Of a stretch of 64,000 bases of DNA, positions 63,681 to 64,000 are shown in pieces; positions within the stretch are counted from its first letter, which is position 1, and each line of letters begins with the position of its first letter. Position numbers and translations under genes: made by a program. The stretch lies in assembly GCF_009908165.1 (NCBI RefSeq), contig NZ_JAAAUC010000003.1:310001-374000 (forward strand), in the 5' to 3' direction. The notes under the pieces were generated by a model that was not told the DNA's origin, ran no database searches, and worked only from the letters and a program-made list of their open reading frames with translations. This stretch comes from Frigidibacter albus (GTDB lineage: Bacteria > Pseudomonadota > Alphaproteobacteria > Rhodobacterales > Rhodobacteraceae).

Positions 63681-64000
63681 CCGAGGCCTCCGCCAAGATC
63701 CGCTGCGATGCCTGCCCGGTGATGTGCTACATCGCCCCCGGCCAGACCGGCGCCTGCGACCGTTACGGCAATGTCGGGGGCCGCATCCTGCGCACCGATC
63801 CGGTCACGCTGCTGTCGCGCAGCGTGGCGGCGGGCGGGGCGGTGGTGCCCTTCGCGGGCTCGGAGTGGCAGGACGGGATGCTGCCCGGGGATGCCTTCGT
63901 CACCGGCATCGGCTCGGGCACCACCTATCCCGACTACAAGCCCGCGCCCTTCATCGTCTCCTCGCGGATCGACGGCGCCGACATGGTGACGGTGGTGACC
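63677..64000 (+). CDS. 6-hydroxynicotinate reductase-like iron-sulfur protein (5' part)
   Basis: The first 108 residues only; the gene runs off the right edge. A GTG start overlaps the previous stop by four bases. Visible: RCDACPVMCYIAPGQTGACDR with four closely spaced cysteines (iron-sulfur type), then GGRILRTDPVTLLSR and TGIGSGTTYPDYKPAPF. This matches the 6-hydroxynicotinate reductase family known from Eubacterium barkeri nicotinate fermentation. With the upstream hydroxylase it suggests 6-hydroxylation of nicotinate or a related ring, then reduction; in an alphaproteobacterium the substrate may differ. Confidence 0.82.
   Translation, partial: MTEASAKIRCDACPVMCYIAPGQTGACDRYGNVGGRILRTDPVTLLSRSVAAGGAVVPFAGSEWQDGMLPGDAFVTGIGSGTTYPDYKPAPFIVSSRIDGADMVTVVT

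Overview
The window is GC-rich chromosomal DNA, almost certainly from a member of the Rhodobacterales (Paracoccaceae/Rhodobacteraceae). The evidence is codon use, alphaproteobacterial families (MmcB, DUF1127, DUF2927, NnrS, DUF6522), a LexA-type GTTC-N7-GTTC box, and long Rhodobacterales-style intergenic hairpins. Genes are dense, mostly in short operons with ATGA or single-base overlaps. No tRNA, rRNA, CRISPR, insertion sequence or prophage was seen. The only structural RNA is RNase P RNA.

Region 1 (1-11.2 kb): end of an outer-membrane DUF481 gene, an SOS-type mmcB, then on the minus strand metH - dsbD - tlpA-like - DUF6324, a DMT exporter, and a sugar kinase - dtd - alpha/beta hydrolase run whose last gene carries an in-frame amber codon. 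Region 2 (11.3-16.9 kb) is one minus-strand operon: small membrane protein, XpaC-like, TelA-like, DUF2927 lipoprotein, SPFH/GYF protein and membrane zinc-ribbon protein. It resembles parts of the Bacillus ydjFGHI and telA/xpaC envelope-stress sets.

Region 3 (17-34.5 kb) is mainly housekeeping: a 23S pseudouridine synthase with a long 60-bp tandem-repeat tail, tadA, a UPF0173 hydrolase, a ceramidase-like protein, gatCA, a lipoprotein with an excalibur-like end, an amidase, an arsR-MFS pair, rnpB, a glycosyltransferase, rpmG, a P-loop kinase, an SDR, a BI-1 protein, DUF1127/LysR, an oxidoreductase, an XRE regulator behind a good sigma-54 promoter match, and hisN.

Region 4 (34.6-46.6 kb) is more accessory: an AT-richer orphan lipoprotein, 8-oxoguanine deaminase, two genes with general-stress-type (EcfG-like) promoters, and a nitrogen-oxide cluster (DUF1858, a frameshifted Crp/Fnr regulator, nnrS, DUF6522, an intact Crp/Fnr paralogue, pseudoazurin, nirV, nirK). 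Four copies of a TTGTGC-NN-GCACAA-like palindrome mark this cluster and suggest a single NO/nitrite-responsive regulon.

Region 5 (46.7-50.9 kb) is an arsenic operon with 4-bp overlaps: arsR-arsC fusion, acr3, GAPDH, arsJ. It covers arsenite efflux and the arseno-phosphoglycerate route. Region 6 (51.1-58.5 kb) encodes a DUF2126 transglutaminase-like giant, a circularly permuted ATP-grasp/alpha-E fusion and a second transglutaminase-like protein, a poorly understood peptide-modification set, followed by a convergent glutamine amidotransferase. Region 7 (58.7-64 kb) is a catabolic cluster: VOC dioxygenase-like protein, MarR regulator, FAD and fused FeS/Mo subunits of a xanthine-dehydrogenase-family hydroxylase, and the start of a 6-hydroxynicotinate-reductase-like gene cut by the window edge. 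This suggests N-heterocycle breakdown.
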